64,000 nucleotides of DNA, taken from positions 1 to 64,000 of the forward strand of contig NZ_JASHJX010000002.1 in assembly GCF_030732985.1 (NCBI RefSeq), written 5' to 3'. The translations under genes were made by a program, and so were the position numbers. Every line of letters begins with the position of its first letter. Within the stretch, counting starts at the first letter, position 1. Below the pieces are notes generated by a model, which ran no database searches, was not told where the DNA came from, and was given only the letters and a program-made list of their open reading frames with translations. This DNA comes from Nioella sp. MMSF_3534. Its GTDB lineage: Bacteria > Pseudomonadota > Alphaproteobacteria > Rhodobacterales > Rhodobacteraceae. Shown piece after piece: positions 33,400 to 42,138 of this stretch.

Positions 33400-34302
33400 A
33401 TGGGGCGCAGGCGCAAGGGACGCGATATTCACGGCTGGCTGGTGGTGGACAAGCCCGCGGGGCTGACCTCGACCGCTGTGGTCAACAAGGTCCGGTGGGC
33501 GTTCGATGCCAAGAAGGCAGGTCATGCGGGCACTTTGGACCCGGATGCCACGGGCGTGCTGGCGGTGGCCTTGGGCGAGGCGACCAAGACCGTGCCTTTC
33601 ATCACCGATGCGATGAAGGCCTATGTCTTTACCGTCAGTTTCGGAGCTGCGACCAACACCGATGACGCCGAGGGCGAGGTCATCCAGACAAGTGATCTGC
33701 GGCCGACGGATGATCAGATCGTTGAGGCGCTAAAAGGGTTTGAGGGCGACATCATGCAGGTGCCGCCCAAGTTTTCCGCCGTGAAGATTGATGGCGAGCG
33801 CGCCTACAAACTGGCCCGCGATGACGAAGAGTTCGAGATCGCCGCGCGGCCTTTGTATGTGGAAAGCCTGACTCTGCTGTCGCGCCCCGATGCCGATCAT
33901 GCCGAACTGGAAATGGTCTGCGGAAAGGGCGGCTATGTGCGGTCGATTGCGCGGGATCTTGGCGAAGCGCTCGGATGCCTTGGACATGTGCAGAAGCTGC
34001 GCCGCGTCTGGTCCGGGCCTTTCGATGTGGAGGACGCGGTTGCGTTCTCGATGGTCGAGGATATGGCCAAGGACCCGGCGCTTGATGCGCATCTTCTGCC
34101 GCTACAGGTGGGGCTCGATGATCTGCCTGAACTGCGCGCCAATGATCTGGGATATGCCCGGTTGAAGAACGGCAATCCGGGGCAGGTATTGGGCACCGCC
34201 GAGTATGGAGAGGAGGTCTGGGTGTCTTACAAGGGCACGCCGGTCGCCGTTGGCATCTATCGCGGGGGTGAGGTGCATCCCTCCCGCGTTTTCAACCTGT
34301 GA
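33400..34302 (+). CDS. truB: tRNA pseudouridine(55) synthase
   Basis: 300 residues from ATG 33400 ([13 protein letters not shown]). It makes pseudouridine 55 in the T-loop of tRNAs. The catalytic Asp47 is in the [14 protein letters not shown] motif, the [12 protein letters not shown] start is diagnostic, and the [17 protein letters not shown] and [15 protein letters not shown] segments follow. The last 70 residues form the PUA-like C-terminal domain. The stop overlaps the next start by four bases (34299), so DUF1643 is probably cotranscribed. Confidence 0.96.
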   Translation: MGRRRKGRDIHGWLVVDKPAGLTSTAVVNKVRWAFDAKKAGHAGTLDPDATGVLAVALGEATKTVPFITDAMKAYVFTVSFGAATNTDDAEGEVIQTSDLRPTDDQIVEALKGFEGDIMQVPPKFSAVKIDGERAYKLARDDEEFEIAARPLYVESLTLLSRPDADHAELEMVCGKGGYVRSIARDLGEALGCLGHVQKLRRVWSGPFDVEDAVAFSMVEDMAKDPALDAHLLPLQVGLDDLPELRANDLGYARLKNGNPGQVLGTAEYGEEVWVSYKGTPVAVGIYRGGEVHPSRVFNL

Positions 34303-34811
34303 TCACCCGAACCCATCAGAAGGGCGATGCGGCCAGCGTTGCGGTCTATTCCGACTGCGAACGGTATCGCTATTCTCTCAGCCGGGTCTGGAACGAGGCC
34401 GGGCCACGGGTTCTGTTCATCATGCTGAACCCCTCAAAAGCGACCGAGGTGCAGAACGACCCCACCGTTGAACGCTGCGAACGGCGGGCACGGGTGCTTG
34501 GCTTCGGCGGGTTCCGGGTGATGAACATCTTCGCCTGGCGGGAAACCGACCCGCGACTGCTGCGCGCCGCGCCCGAGCCGGTGGGGGCCGAGAATGATGC
34601 GCTTCTGCTGGAAGGGCTGGGGTGGGCCGATACGATCATCGCCGGTTGGGGCGTGCATGGTGAACATCTGAGCCGGGGGCCGGAGGTGGAGGCGCTCCTG
34701 CGCGGTGCGGGCGTCGCTCTGCATTGCCTGGGGCTGTCCAAGGCGGGGCATCCGCGCCATCCGCTCTATATCGCCTATGCCACGGAGCCGCAGGTCTGGC
34801 CTGCCCGTTGA
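34299..34811 (+). CDS. DUF1643-family protein
   Basis: 170 residues, overlapping truB. It begins with [35 protein letters not shown] and continues [26 protein letters not shown] and IIAGWGVHG, the core features of DUF1643 (quoted in parts; residues about 22-125). The family is widespread, of unknown function, and structurally reminiscent of uracil-DNA glycosylase-like folds, but no catalytic claim is made. The C-terminal [14 protein letters not shown] is also conserved. Confidence 0.88.
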   Translation: MITRTHQKGDAASVAVYSDCERYRYSLSRVWNEAGPRVLFIMLNPSKATEVQNDPTVERCERRARVLGFGGFRVMNIFAWRETDPRLLRAAPEPVGAENDALLLEGLGWADTIIAGWGVHGEHLSRGPEVEALLRGAGVALHCLGLSKAGHPRHPLYIAYATEPQVWPAR

Positions 34812-34857
34812 CCTCGCCCTTCGCGGCGCGCAGTCTGTCAGGCAGGAGGGCCGCGCC

Positions 34858-35757
34858 ATGTCGGATATTCCAGGCTTCACGCAGAGCTTCATCGAGACGA
34901 ACGGCATCCGCCTGTCCGTGCATCAGGGGGGTGAAGGGCCGCCGCTGATCTGCCTGCACGGCTTTCCGCAGAACCACATGTGTTGGGCCGGGATCGCGCC
35001 CGATCTGGCGCAGGATTTTCACGTGATCATCCCCGATCTGCGCGGCTATGGCGACAGCGACGCGCCTGCCGACGATGCCGATCACCACACCTATTCCAAG
35101 CGGGAAATGGCGAGGGATATCATCGGGATCATGGATTTCATGGGGCTGCCCAAAGCGCACATCCTTGGACATGACCGCGGCGCGCGGGTGACCTATCGGC
35201 TGGCGCTGGATCATCCCGACCGGGTGGATCGGTTGGGAATCATCGAGGTGGTGCCAACGGTGGATTTCTGGGAGGCGTGGGATGCGGAACTGGCGCTCAA
35301 GGCCTACCATTGGACCTTTCTGGCCCAACCCGCCCCTATCCCGGAACGGATGATCGGGGCCGATCCTCTGGCCTATTTCGACTGGACCCTGTCAAGCTGG
35401 ACCCATTGCCGAAGCCTCGCACCCTTTGAAGGCGCTGCCCTTGACAGGTACCGGCAGCAGGCATTGGACCCGGCGCGTGTGCATGCGATGTGCGCGGATT
35501 ACCGGGCGGGGGCAACGATAGACCGCGCTCTGGATGAGGCCGACCGTTTGGCCGGCCACAAGATCGCCGCGCCGTTGCTGTTCCTTTGGGCCAGCGCGGG
35601 CTTTCCGGCAAAGACGGGCGATCCGCAGGCCTTGTGGCAGGCTTGGTGTGAGCAGCCCGTGACCGGAAAAGAAATCCATGGAACCGGCCATTTCGCAATG
35701 GAAGAAGTGCCCGAGGCCATCCTGACGGCGGTCCGTCCGCATTTCCTCGCGAGGTAA
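34858..35757 (+). CDS. Alpha/beta hydrolase, probable fluoroacetate/haloacetate dehalogenase
   Basis: 299 residues from ATG 34858 with AGGAGG upstream. It is an alpha/beta hydrolase with an aspartate nucleophile in GHDRGAR: Asp106, Arg107 and Arg110. Compared with the fluoroacetate dehalogenase RPA1163 (as I remember its sequence), the carboxylate-binding arginines, the halide pocket His151, Trp152 and Tyr215, and the catalytic His278 are all in equivalent places; the triad acid position has Glu130 instead of Asp. The lid phrase FLAQPAPIPERMIGADP also matches. It would hydrolyse the carbon-halogen bond of 2-haloacetates in the cytoplasm. Epoxide hydrolase activity is the main alternative. Confidence 0.85.
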   Translation: MSDIPGFTQSFIETNGIRLSVHQGGEGPPLICLHGFPQNHMCWAGIAPDLAQDFHVIIPDLRGYGDSDAPADDADHHTYSKREMARDIIGIMDFMGLPKAHILGHDRGARVTYRLALDHPDRVDRLGIIEVVPTVDFWEAWDAELALKAYHWTFLAQPAPIPERMIGADPLAYFDWTLSSWTHCRSLAPFEGAALDRYRQQALDPARVHAMCADYRAGATIDRALDEADRLAGHKIAAPLLFLWASAGFPAKTGDPQALWQAWCEQPVTGKEIHGTGHFAMEEVPEAILTAVRPHFLAR

Positions 35758-35763
35758 CCCCGA

Positions 35764-37431
35764 TCAGGCAGATTCCGCCAGATCGTCGAGGCGGATATCG
35801 CGGATCAGAATGGCCGAGGGATCAAGCCCCTGCGCGCCGGTCACCTGCAGAACGATGGTGCCATCCACCATGATGCTGGCGCCGGTGCCATCGTCAAAAT
35901 CAATGACCGACACATCGGGATCAGGCGAAGCCTCCAGGTCCACGCTGACCTGAATCTGGTCTTCGTCCGGGTTGAAATCCGTCACCACCGGGGCCTCGGA
36001 TTCGATGTAGCTGCCTGATTCGAACAGATCCGCACCGCTACCGCCAATGCCGGTATCGCCCTCACCAAGGAAAAGGTGATCGTCGCCGTCCCCCCCGGCC
36101 AGCGTGTCGGAGCTATCCTCATCATACGGGCCGAAGCTGCTGTCACCGCTGGTGAAAGTGCCATCGAGCGTATCATTGCCGTCACCGCCGGACATGTTGT
36201 CGGATCCGAATCCGCCAAGCAGATAGTCATCGCCGGCGCCGCCCTGCATGTCGTCGTCACCCTCGGCACCGAACAGCAGGTCATGGCCGTCATCGCCGTA
36301 AAGGCTGTCGTCATCTTCCCCGCCATGCAGCAGGTCATGGCCGCTGCCACCCTGCAAAACATCCGCGCCCTGATCACCGTAAAGCTCATCGTTGCCGTCA
36401 TCGCCCTGCACGGTGTCGTCACCTTCATTGCCGAAGGCGAGATCATTCTCCGTGCCGCCCGAAATCAGATCGTCGCCATCGCCACCGGTCAGGGCATCTG
36501 CGCCCTGCTGGCCGAACAGTTCATCCATGCCGGTGCGCCCGCGCAGGATATCGTCGCCGGTGCCGCCATTCAGCAGGTCATCCCCATCGAGGCCGGTGAT
36601 CGTGTCATCACCCTCACCGCCATCAATCGTGTCATCGCCTTCCCCGCCGGTCAGCGAGTCATCGCCGTCTGATGGGTCCGTCATCTCCTGCTCCAGAACC
36701 ACATCGTCAAGGCTGACATCGGTGGTGCCATCCAGTTGCAGGATCTGCACGCCATCAGAGAACACGGCCGTATTGCCGGCCTCTTCATCCGCTTCCAACG
36801 TGATTTCCGGCGGCGTGTCGCCATCGTAGCGCACAAGGATCGTATCCACACCGGTCAGGAAGTCGGTCAGGATCGGCACGTCTTCGGGAATGTCGTCGTC
36901 GGTCTGGAACGTATCCTCACCCTCGCCGCCAGTGGCAAGGTCGCCATCGCCCAGGATCAGCGTATCGGTCCCGTCACCGCCGTCCAGCGTGTCGGCCCCG
37001 TCCCCACCGTCAAGCGTGTCTTCGCCATCGTCACCGTAAAGGGAATCGTCGCCATCTTCGCCGTAGATTGCATCGTCGCCGACATCGCCGGACATCGCCT
37101 CGCTGGCAGCTGTACCGAAGATGACCTGCTGCTCCTGCGGGTCATCCTCAGGGGCTGCGAACAGGCCATCCAGCAGGTCGCCACCGGACCCGCCGCTTTC
37201 GCCGCTGTCCTCTTCGGAGCCGGAGCCGGGATTGCCCATGCCGTCGGTACCGAACAACAGGTCATGCAGATCGGAGGTATAGACGGAGGCGTCATAGCCG
37301 CCATCGGCGCGCCCATCGGCAGCCGAGTCCGAGCCATCGCTCGCGCCATCCTGTTCATCGCCGCCAGAAAACAGCCCCTCGAGCGCGAACCCGAGAAGCA
37401 TCAGCAACATTACTCCACCCGCTGCAATCAT
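35764..37431 (-). CDS. Acidic RTX calcium-binding protein with N-terminal membrane anchor
   Basis: 555 residues, extremely rich in Asp and Gly. Residues 1-21 are one hydrophobic helix (IAAGGVMLLMLLGFALEGLF), unusual for a type I secretion substrate and more like a signal anchor. Two blocks of RTX nonapeptides follow (GGxGxDxLx type): about 110-170, with repeats such as GGDGADTLDGGDGTDTL, and a longer one at about 255-445. Each block is followed by a non-repetitive domain with the FNPDEDQIQV-like serralysin linker. It binds calcium; the role may be surface layer, adhesion or calcium buffering. AAAGGAACGAC precedes the ATG. The gene interrupts the usual truB-rpsO neighbourhood. Confidence 0.85.
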   Translation of the reverse strand: MIAAGGVMLLMLLGFALEGLFSGGDEQDGASDGSDSAADGRADGGYDASVYTSDLHDLLFGTDGMGNPGSGSEEDSGESGGSGGDLLDGLFAAPEDDPQEQQVIFGTAASEAMSGDVGDDAIYGEDGDDSLYGDDGEDTLDGGDGADTLDGGDGTDTLILGDGDLATGGEGEDTFQTDDDIPEDVPILTDFLTGVDTILVRYDGDTPPEITLEADEEAGNTAVFSDGVQILQLDGTTDVSLDDVVLEQEMTDPSDGDDSLTGGEGDDTIDGGEGDDTITGLDGDDLLNGGTGDDILRGRTGMDELFGQQGADALTGGDGDDLISGGTENDLAFGNEGDDTVQGDDGNDELYGDQGADVLQGGSGHDLLHGGEDDDSLYGDDGHDLLFGAEGDDDMQGGAGDDYLLGGFGSDNMSGGDGNDTLDGTFTSGDSSFGPYDEDSSDTLAGGDGDDHLFLGEGDTGIGGSGADLFESGSYIESEAPVVTDFNPDEDQIQVSVDLEASPDPDVSVIDFDDGTGASIMVDGTIVLQVTGAQGLDPSAILIRDIRLDDLAESA

Positions 37432-37834
37432 TGTCGTTCCTTTGCCTCAACGCACGGCCCCGGGGGTTGAGCCTTTTCATATGCTTGACGATGATCCTGC
37501 GCCGGCCATTGGGTCATTTACCGACCACCACAAGGTTTTCCTGTGGAATAAATGTGGCGCTGTTTCCGAAGGGTGAATGAATCACCAGTCGAGGCGTAAA
37601 TGTTCCGAGTCTTTGATGAAAAGCTCAATAAAATCCTATCCATATGGTTAATGACCGACCGCCCCAATCCCGGCAGAATTGCCTTATTTGGTTGGAGAAA
37701 ATGGGGCTTTCCTTTGCCCGGATAATCCCCTATACGCCCGCAATCGCCCCGCTTGGGGTGACACTTCTCCATGGGCCTTGCTGGACGACATCCCGGCCTG
37801 CGCCATCCACTTTGAACCTGAAAAGGAGACCCCG
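37432..37834. other. Divergent promoter region of the RTX gene and rpsO
   Basis: 403 bases without a gene. CTCAAC (37446-37451) and GTTGAG (37466-37471) form a hairpin just upstream of the RTX start. CATATGGTTAATG near 37642-37654 is an AT-rich patch. CCCCTATACGCCC at 37727-37739 looks like a -10 region of the kind seen before ribosomal genes in this family, with no clear -35. CGCCCCGCTTGGGG near 37747-37760 could fold in the S15 leader, where autogenous control is known in E. coli; this is only suggestive here. Confidence 0.4.
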
Positions 37835-38104
37835 ATGTCGATTACTGCCGAAGAAAAGGCCCGTCTGATCAAGGAATTCGCAACCAAAGAAGGCGACACC
37901 GGTTCGCCCGAAGTTCAGGTCGCGATTCTCACCAGCCGCATCAACACGCTGACCGAGCACTTCAAGAGCCACAAGAAGGACAACCACTCCCGCCGTGGTC
38001 TTCTGATGATGGTTGCTCAGCGTCGTAAGCTTCTGGACTACACCAAGGCCAAGGACGAAGCTCGTTACCAGAGCCTGATCCAGCGTCTCGGCATCCGCCG
38101 CTGA
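37835..38104 (+). CDS. rpsO: 30S ribosomal protein S15
   Basis: 89 residues from ATG 37835 ([15 protein letters not shown]), preceded by AAAGGAG; in-frame upstream codons are not part of the protein. S15 binds the 16S central domain early in 30S assembly. The conserved [16 protein letters not shown] and [24 protein letters not shown] regions identify it without doubt. It ends in LIQRLGIRR as usual. A strong terminator follows, and pnp, the usual next gene, is not present in the window downstream. Confidence 0.98.
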   Translation: MSITAEEKARLIKEFATKEGDTGSPEVQVAILTSRINTLTEHFKSHKKDNHSRRGLLMMVAQRRKLLDYTKAKDEARYQSLIQRLGIRR

Positions 38105-38126
38105 ACGCAGCCTGATCGAGAATACG

Positions 38127-38163
38127 AACGCCCGTCCGGTTCCATCCGGGCGGGTGTTTGCGT
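38127..38163 (+). terminator. Rho-independent terminator of rpsO
   Basis: A stem of about 12 base pairs (with two wobbles) from 38127-38139 to 38146-38158 around loop TTCCAT, with GTTTGCGTTT at the 3' side. Confidence 0.8.
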
Positions 38164-38173
38164 TTCAGGGGTG

Positions 38174-38953
38174 TCAGGCCAGGACGCGCCGCGCCATCAG
38201 GGCCGCATGGATCGGGCGGTTGGCGGCGATAACGCCGGGCAGCAACGGGCGCGGGTTGTTGAACGCAAGCGGCCGGTTGTCCCGGTCAGAGATCAGCCCC
38301 CCTGCCTCGGACACGATCAGCGCGCCGGCGGCAATGTCCCATTCCCAGCTATCGCGGAAGGTGATCATGCCGTCAAAGCGGCCCTGCCCGACAAGCGCCA
38401 GCCGGTAGGCCAGCGAGGGGCGGAAACTGCGATGCACCGCGGGCACGCCCCCCGGCCAGTGATCCGGCTTGAAATTCGGACGAGAGGCCAGAACCGTGGC
38501 GCTTGGTTCATCATGGGTGCCGGAGGCGGCGAGGGGTGCGCCGTTCAGCGCCGCCCCTTTCCCAAGTTCTGCCGTGAACATCCTGTCCAGCATCGGCAGG
38601 TAGACCACCGCCGCCGTCACCTGTCCCTGTCGGGTCACCGCCAGAGAATGGGCGAAGTTCTTTTGCCCGTCGATGAAGGACCGCGTGCCGTCGATGGGAT
38701 CAACGATGAAGACGTGATCGCGGGACAACCTGTCCACCCCGTCCTCGGTTTCCTCCGACAGCCAGCCATAGCCGGGGCGCGCGGCGGTCAGGCTTTCCCG
38801 CAGCATGGCGTCGATTTCCAGATCGGCCTCTGTCACCGGCCCGTGGCCGCCGGGCTTGTCCCAGATCTGCGGATCACGGGTCCAGTGGCGTTCGGCGATC
38901 GTGCCGGCCTTCTGCGCCGCGTCGATCAGAAGCCTCAGATCAGGCCCCGGCAA
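38174..38953 (-). CDS. Inositol monophosphatase-family phosphatase (CysQ/HisN-like)
   Basis: 259 residues starting at TTG 38953, overlapping the pmbA stop by 14 bases. The magnesium-dependent phosphatase motifs are intact: EADLEID and SEETED at about 43-70, DPIDGTRSFI at about 85-94, and WEWDIAAGALIVSEAGG near 205. Such proteins dephosphorylate inositol phosphate, 3'-phosphoadenosine 5'-phosphate or histidinol phosphate; the substrate cannot be told from these motifs. A PAP phosphatase would fit a cell that also encodes a sulfotransferase, but that is speculation. Cotranscribed with pmbA. Confidence 0.9.
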   Translation of the reverse strand: MPGPDLRLLIDAAQKAGTIAERHWTRDPQIWDKPGGHGPVTEADLEIDAMLRESLTAARPGYGWLSEETEDGVDRLSRDHVFIVDPIDGTRSFIDGQKNFAHSLAVTRQGQVTAAVVYLPMLDRMFTAELGKGAALNGAPLAASGTHDEPSATVLASRPNFKPDHWPGGVPAVHRSFRPSLAYRLALVGQGRFDGMITFRDSWEWDIAAGALIVSEAGGLISDRDNRPLAFNNPRPLLPGVIAANRPIHAALMARRVLA

Positions 38954-40286
38954 GCGTCAGCCCCTCGACCAGAAGCGATGGCACCACGTGGCTCAGATGG
39001 GTGCGGGCGTCATTGGCGGGCACGATTCCGCGCAGCATGTCACGCAGGTTGCCCGCAACGGTGCATTCGTTGACCGGATAGGCCAGTTCGCCGTTTTCCA
39101 CCCAGAACCCGGAGGCCCCACGGGAATAGTCGCCCGTGTTGGGGTTGATGGAACTGCCGATCATCGAGGTGATCAGCAGCCCGGTGCCCATGTCGCGCAG
39201 CAGATCTTCGCGGCTGGCTGTGCCTTGGGTCAGTGCCACGTTCGAGACCGAGGGCGAGGGCGGAGACGACGTGCCGCGTGCGGCGTTGCCCGTCGATTGC
39301 AGCCCCAGTTTGCGGGCAGTGGCAAGGTCCAGCGTCCACCCGGTCAGCACGCCTTTGTCGATGATCGCACGCTCTGCCGTGGGTAGCCCTTCCGCATCGA
39401 AGGGGCGCGATCCGCTGGCGCGCGGGCGCAGCGGTTGTTCGATCAGCGACAGCCCCTCGGGCAGCACCTGTTCCCCAAGCGCCTCGCGCAGCCAGGACGC
39501 GCCGCGGGCAATGGCGGAACCATTGGCGGCCTGCAACAGATGCCCGATCAGCGAGGATGACACCCGTTCGTCGAACAGCACCGGGAAAGCGCCTGTTGCG
39601 GGCTTGCGGGCGCCCTTGCGGGCGACGGCGCGTTCGGCGGCGATCCTGCCCACCTCTGCCGGGGACATCATATCGGCGCGGTGCATCCGCATGTCGCCGT
39701 AATAGTCCCGTTCCATTCCCAACCCCTCGCCGGTGATGGCAACACAGGACAGGCCGTGGTCGGTGCGGGTGTAGCCGCCGGAAAACCCGTTCGTCGCGGC
39801 GATGTGGCGGGTGCGGCGGCCATATCCGGCGCTGGTGGACTGAACCTGGCTGACGCCGTTCACGGCCAATGCAGCGGCCTCGGCTTCCAGCGCGCGGGCC
39901 TCCAGATCGGCGGGGTCGGGCTCTGCCGCCGGGTCGATCATGTCGAGCGCGTCAATGTCCCAACCCGTAGCCAGCTGCGAGGGATCGGCAAGACCGATAT
40001 TGGGGTCTTCGGGGGCAAGCCGGGCCATGGCGACGGCGCGTTCGGCCATTTCGGTCAGGGTCTCGGCCCGCGTGTCAGAGGCGGAAACACAGGCCTGCCG
40101 CTGACCCATCAGAACGCGTAACCCGATCTCAACGCCATCGGCACGTTCAGCATGTTCCAGCGTGCCGTTCAGCACGTCGATGGAAAGCGAGGTTCCCTGC
40201 ACCGCAATCGCATCCGCTGCATCGGCCCCGGCCTTGCGGGCGGCGTCCAGAAGGGCATGGGCGAGCGTTTCGGGCGTTTGGGTCAT
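38940..40286 (-). CDS. pmbA: TldD/PmbA-family protein, PmbA (TldE) type
   Basis: 448 residues from the ATG at 40286 (MTQTPETLAHALLDAARKAG), with AGGA upstream. In E. coli TldD and TldE (PmbA) form a heterodimeric metalloprotease that trims peptides such as microcin B17 and the CcdA antitoxin. This protein lacks the TldD HExxxH zinc motif, so it is the TldE-type partner. GYGRRTRHIAATNGFSGGYTRT and the C-terminal RGASGFWVENGELAYPVNE segment are characteristic. No tldD is in the window. It precedes the IMPase-family gene with a 14-base overlap, a pairing common in Rhodobacteraceae. Confidence 0.92.
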   Translation of the reverse strand: MTQTPETLAHALLDAARKAGADAADAIAVQGTSLSIDVLNGTLEHAERADGVEIGLRVLMGQRQACVSASDTRAETLTEMAERAVAMARLAPEDPNIGLADPSQLATGWDIDALDMIDPAAEPDPADLEARALEAEAAALAVNGVSQVQSTSAGYGRRTRHIAATNGFSGGYTRTDHGLSCVAITGEGLGMERDYYGDMRMHRADMMSPAEVGRIAAERAVARKGARKPATGAFPVLFDERVSSSLIGHLLQAANGSAIARGASWLREALGEQVLPEGLSLIEQPLRPRASGSRPFDAEGLPTAERAIIDKGVLTGWTLDLATARKLGLQSTGNAARGTSSPPSPSVSNVALTQGTASREDLLRDMGTGLLITSMIGSSINPNTGDYSRGASGFWVENGELAYPVNECTVAGNLRDMLRGIVPANDARTHLSHVVPSLLVEGLTLAGA

Positions 40287-40356
40287 CGGTGGCGATCCTG
40301 TGCAAGAACTGACTTCGAGACCTAGTGCCCCGCAGTCGGGCGCGCAAGGTGGCAAG

Positions 40357-40391
40357 AAAAAACCCCCGGACCGCGACAGGCAGCCCGAGGG
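40357..40391 (-). terminator. Rho-independent terminator of the DUF2125 gene
   Basis: On the minus strand CCCTCGG (40391-40385) pairs with CCGGGGG (40369-40363) with one G-T wobble, then six T (complement of 40357-40362). It lies 22 bases beyond the stop at 40413. Confidence 0.75.
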
Positions 40392-40412
40392 TGGATTGAT
40401 ACAGTGACGCGT

Positions 40413-42023
40413 TTATTGCAGCGGCACGCCATTGGCGGTGATGGCACCGCCCGGCAGGAACTCGATGGTCGAGGTGTAGCTGTCTGGCCCAGCGCCCGGA
40501 ATGGCGAACATGCCCAGCATCCCGCGTGCCATGCCTGCCTGTTGCGGCGGCAGCAAACCACCGTCGGACAGCGACTGGATCAGGGTGTTCGCGCCGGTCA
40601 GGCTCAGATCCACCGCGCCGACCGGCATCGGGATCATCTGGCCGGGGGCGAAGTCCACATCGCCGATGCCAGTCAGTTCCGCCCCGCCGAAGGACACTTG
40701 CAGGTTGTTCAGCGTCAGGTCACGCAGCTCGCCCGGAGGGACTGACAGACTCTCGGGGTCAATGGACATGAGATCGACGAACAGCTGTACGGTGCCCGAC
40801 AGGTCGATGATGACCGTCGCAGGCGTGCGCGGAACCGCCTGGCCCGGATCGACCATGGCCCAAAGCGATTCATCGACAGAAACGCCCTGATAAGCGATCG
40901 AAGCCGCGAAGGGCGACGGCGTTGCCGATTGCGCCAGTGGCATGTCGATGGACAGCGCGGTTGAATCGGCCGATGCGGCCACCGGGAAGGGCATCTCGTT
41001 CGTTGCGAGGTTGATGTTGACACCCGTCGCGGCCAACGCGTAACGGATGCTTTCCTCTGACAGGCCAAAGCCGATCGACCCGCCGGTATTCGAGGCCGAG
41101 AAATCGACATTCTCGTAGGTATCAACGAACATGAAGCTGGCCGAGGCAGATGTGTAGCTGGCATCGCCGCTGATCGAGAACCCTTCGGGGAAGCTTTCGA
41201 CGGTCATCCAGTCGATGCCGCGCGGCATGGTGCCGGTGGCGGTGCTTTCCATGCCGGCCAGCATGATCGACAGATCGAGATGGCCGTCCCCGCGGCCGCC
41301 CGTCGGGGCCGGCATCGGGGTGGGTTGCGGTGCCGCCGGGGTCACGACCTTGCCGGGTGCGGGCTGGGAGGGTTGCGGTGTCGGCACCGGGGCAGGTTCT
41401 GCGCCGCTTCCAGGCTCGAACGCCTCGACATCGAAGGTCATTCCCGCCAGCGTCCCGCTGGAGGTGAAGCCAAGCATCGCGGGGTTGGAGAAATCATAGG
41501 TCACGCTGCCGCCATAGCCGTCCAGCGAGATGTCGTAGATCATTTCGGGGATTTCGGTCGGATCGCCGCCAACGAACTCCACATCGGTCACGGATGCACG
41601 CTCGAACCCGGTGTTCAGGGTCAGCAGCTCGGGGCTGCCCGTGGCGAAGCCGCCGAATCCTTGCAGACTGATATGGATGTTGATCGCGTCGGGGGCGTCT
41701 GAATCGTCGAACCCGGTGATCGAGTAGATCATCGAGTCGGATGCAGCGATCATGACCGAGCCATCGGCCTGATTGGTCAGGGTGATCTGCGGGATGGTGC
41801 CCGCGATCGACACCTCTTCGATCATCATGGTGTTGGTCACGTTCGAGAGTGTGAGCCCGCTGTCATTAGGGGTGGCCTGCGCGGTCAGGCTATAGCCGAA
41901 CTCGCTGGCTTGTTCCTGCCATATCGCCCAAAGCTGATCTGCATTGATCTCGGCCATGGCGGGGCTTGCAGCCACCAATGCGGCGGTAGACAGGCTGAGT
42001 GAAAGGGATTTCATCTTTGACAT
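40413..42023 (-). CDS. DUF2125-family periplasmic protein
   Basis: 536 residues from ATG 42023 (MSKMKSLSLSLS), with GGAAGG just upstream; ATG 42014 is three codons in. It has a signal peptide ending near SPAMA, then a long beta-rich chain with repeated LDLS, IDMPL and LTLNNLQVSF strands and a proline-rich hinge at about 200-240 (PAPVPTPQPSQPAPG). This matches DUF2125, an alphaproteobacterial family of unknown function with an AsmA-like beta character. It may act in the periplasm in envelope lipid or protein handling, but there is no direct evidence. It is divergent from the SDR gene. Confidence 0.82.
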   Translation of the reverse strand: MSKMKSLSLSLSTAALVAASPAMAEINADQLWAIWQEQASEFGYSLTAQATPNDSGLTLSNVTNTMMIEEVSIAGTIPQITLTNQADGSVMIAASDSMIYSITGFDDSDAPDAINIHISLQGFGGFATGSPELLTLNTGFERASVTDVEFVGGDPTEIPEMIYDISLDGYGGSVTYDFSNPAMLGFTSSGTLAGMTFDVEAFEPGSGAEPAPVPTPQPSQPAPGKVVTPAAPQPTPMPAPTGGRGDGHLDLSIMLAGMESTATGTMPRGIDWMTVESFPEGFSISGDASYTSASASFMFVDTYENVDFSASNTGGSIGFGLSEESIRYALAATGVNINLATNEMPFPVAASADSTALSIDMPLAQSATPSPFAASIAYQGVSVDESLWAMVDPGQAVPRTPATVIIDLSGTVQLFVDLMSIDPESLSVPPGELRDLTLNNLQVSFGGAELTGIGDVDFAPGQMIPMPVGAVDLSLTGANTLIQSLSDGGLLPPQQAGMARGMLGMFAIPGAGPDSYTSTIEFLPGGAITANGVPLQ

Positions 42024-42138
42024 AACGACCTTCCAAATGTGAATTGCTGACAAGAATGTCCGCCTCACGGGGGCGGGCGTCAAGGTCTGGATACAATGAC
42101 CTTGGATTGCAACAGTTTTTCGGCGGGAGACAGCGCAT

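Noticed and set aside
36076-36672. Valine/isoleucine-rich open frame opposite the RTX repeats
   Set aside because: It is the antisense of Asp/Gly-rich RTX codons; its periodicity comes from the repeats on the coding strand.
35764-37431. Regular short repeats that could suggest a CRISPR array or satellite
   Set aside because: The period is 27 bases in frame and encodes RTX nonapeptides with variable third positions; there are no spacers.
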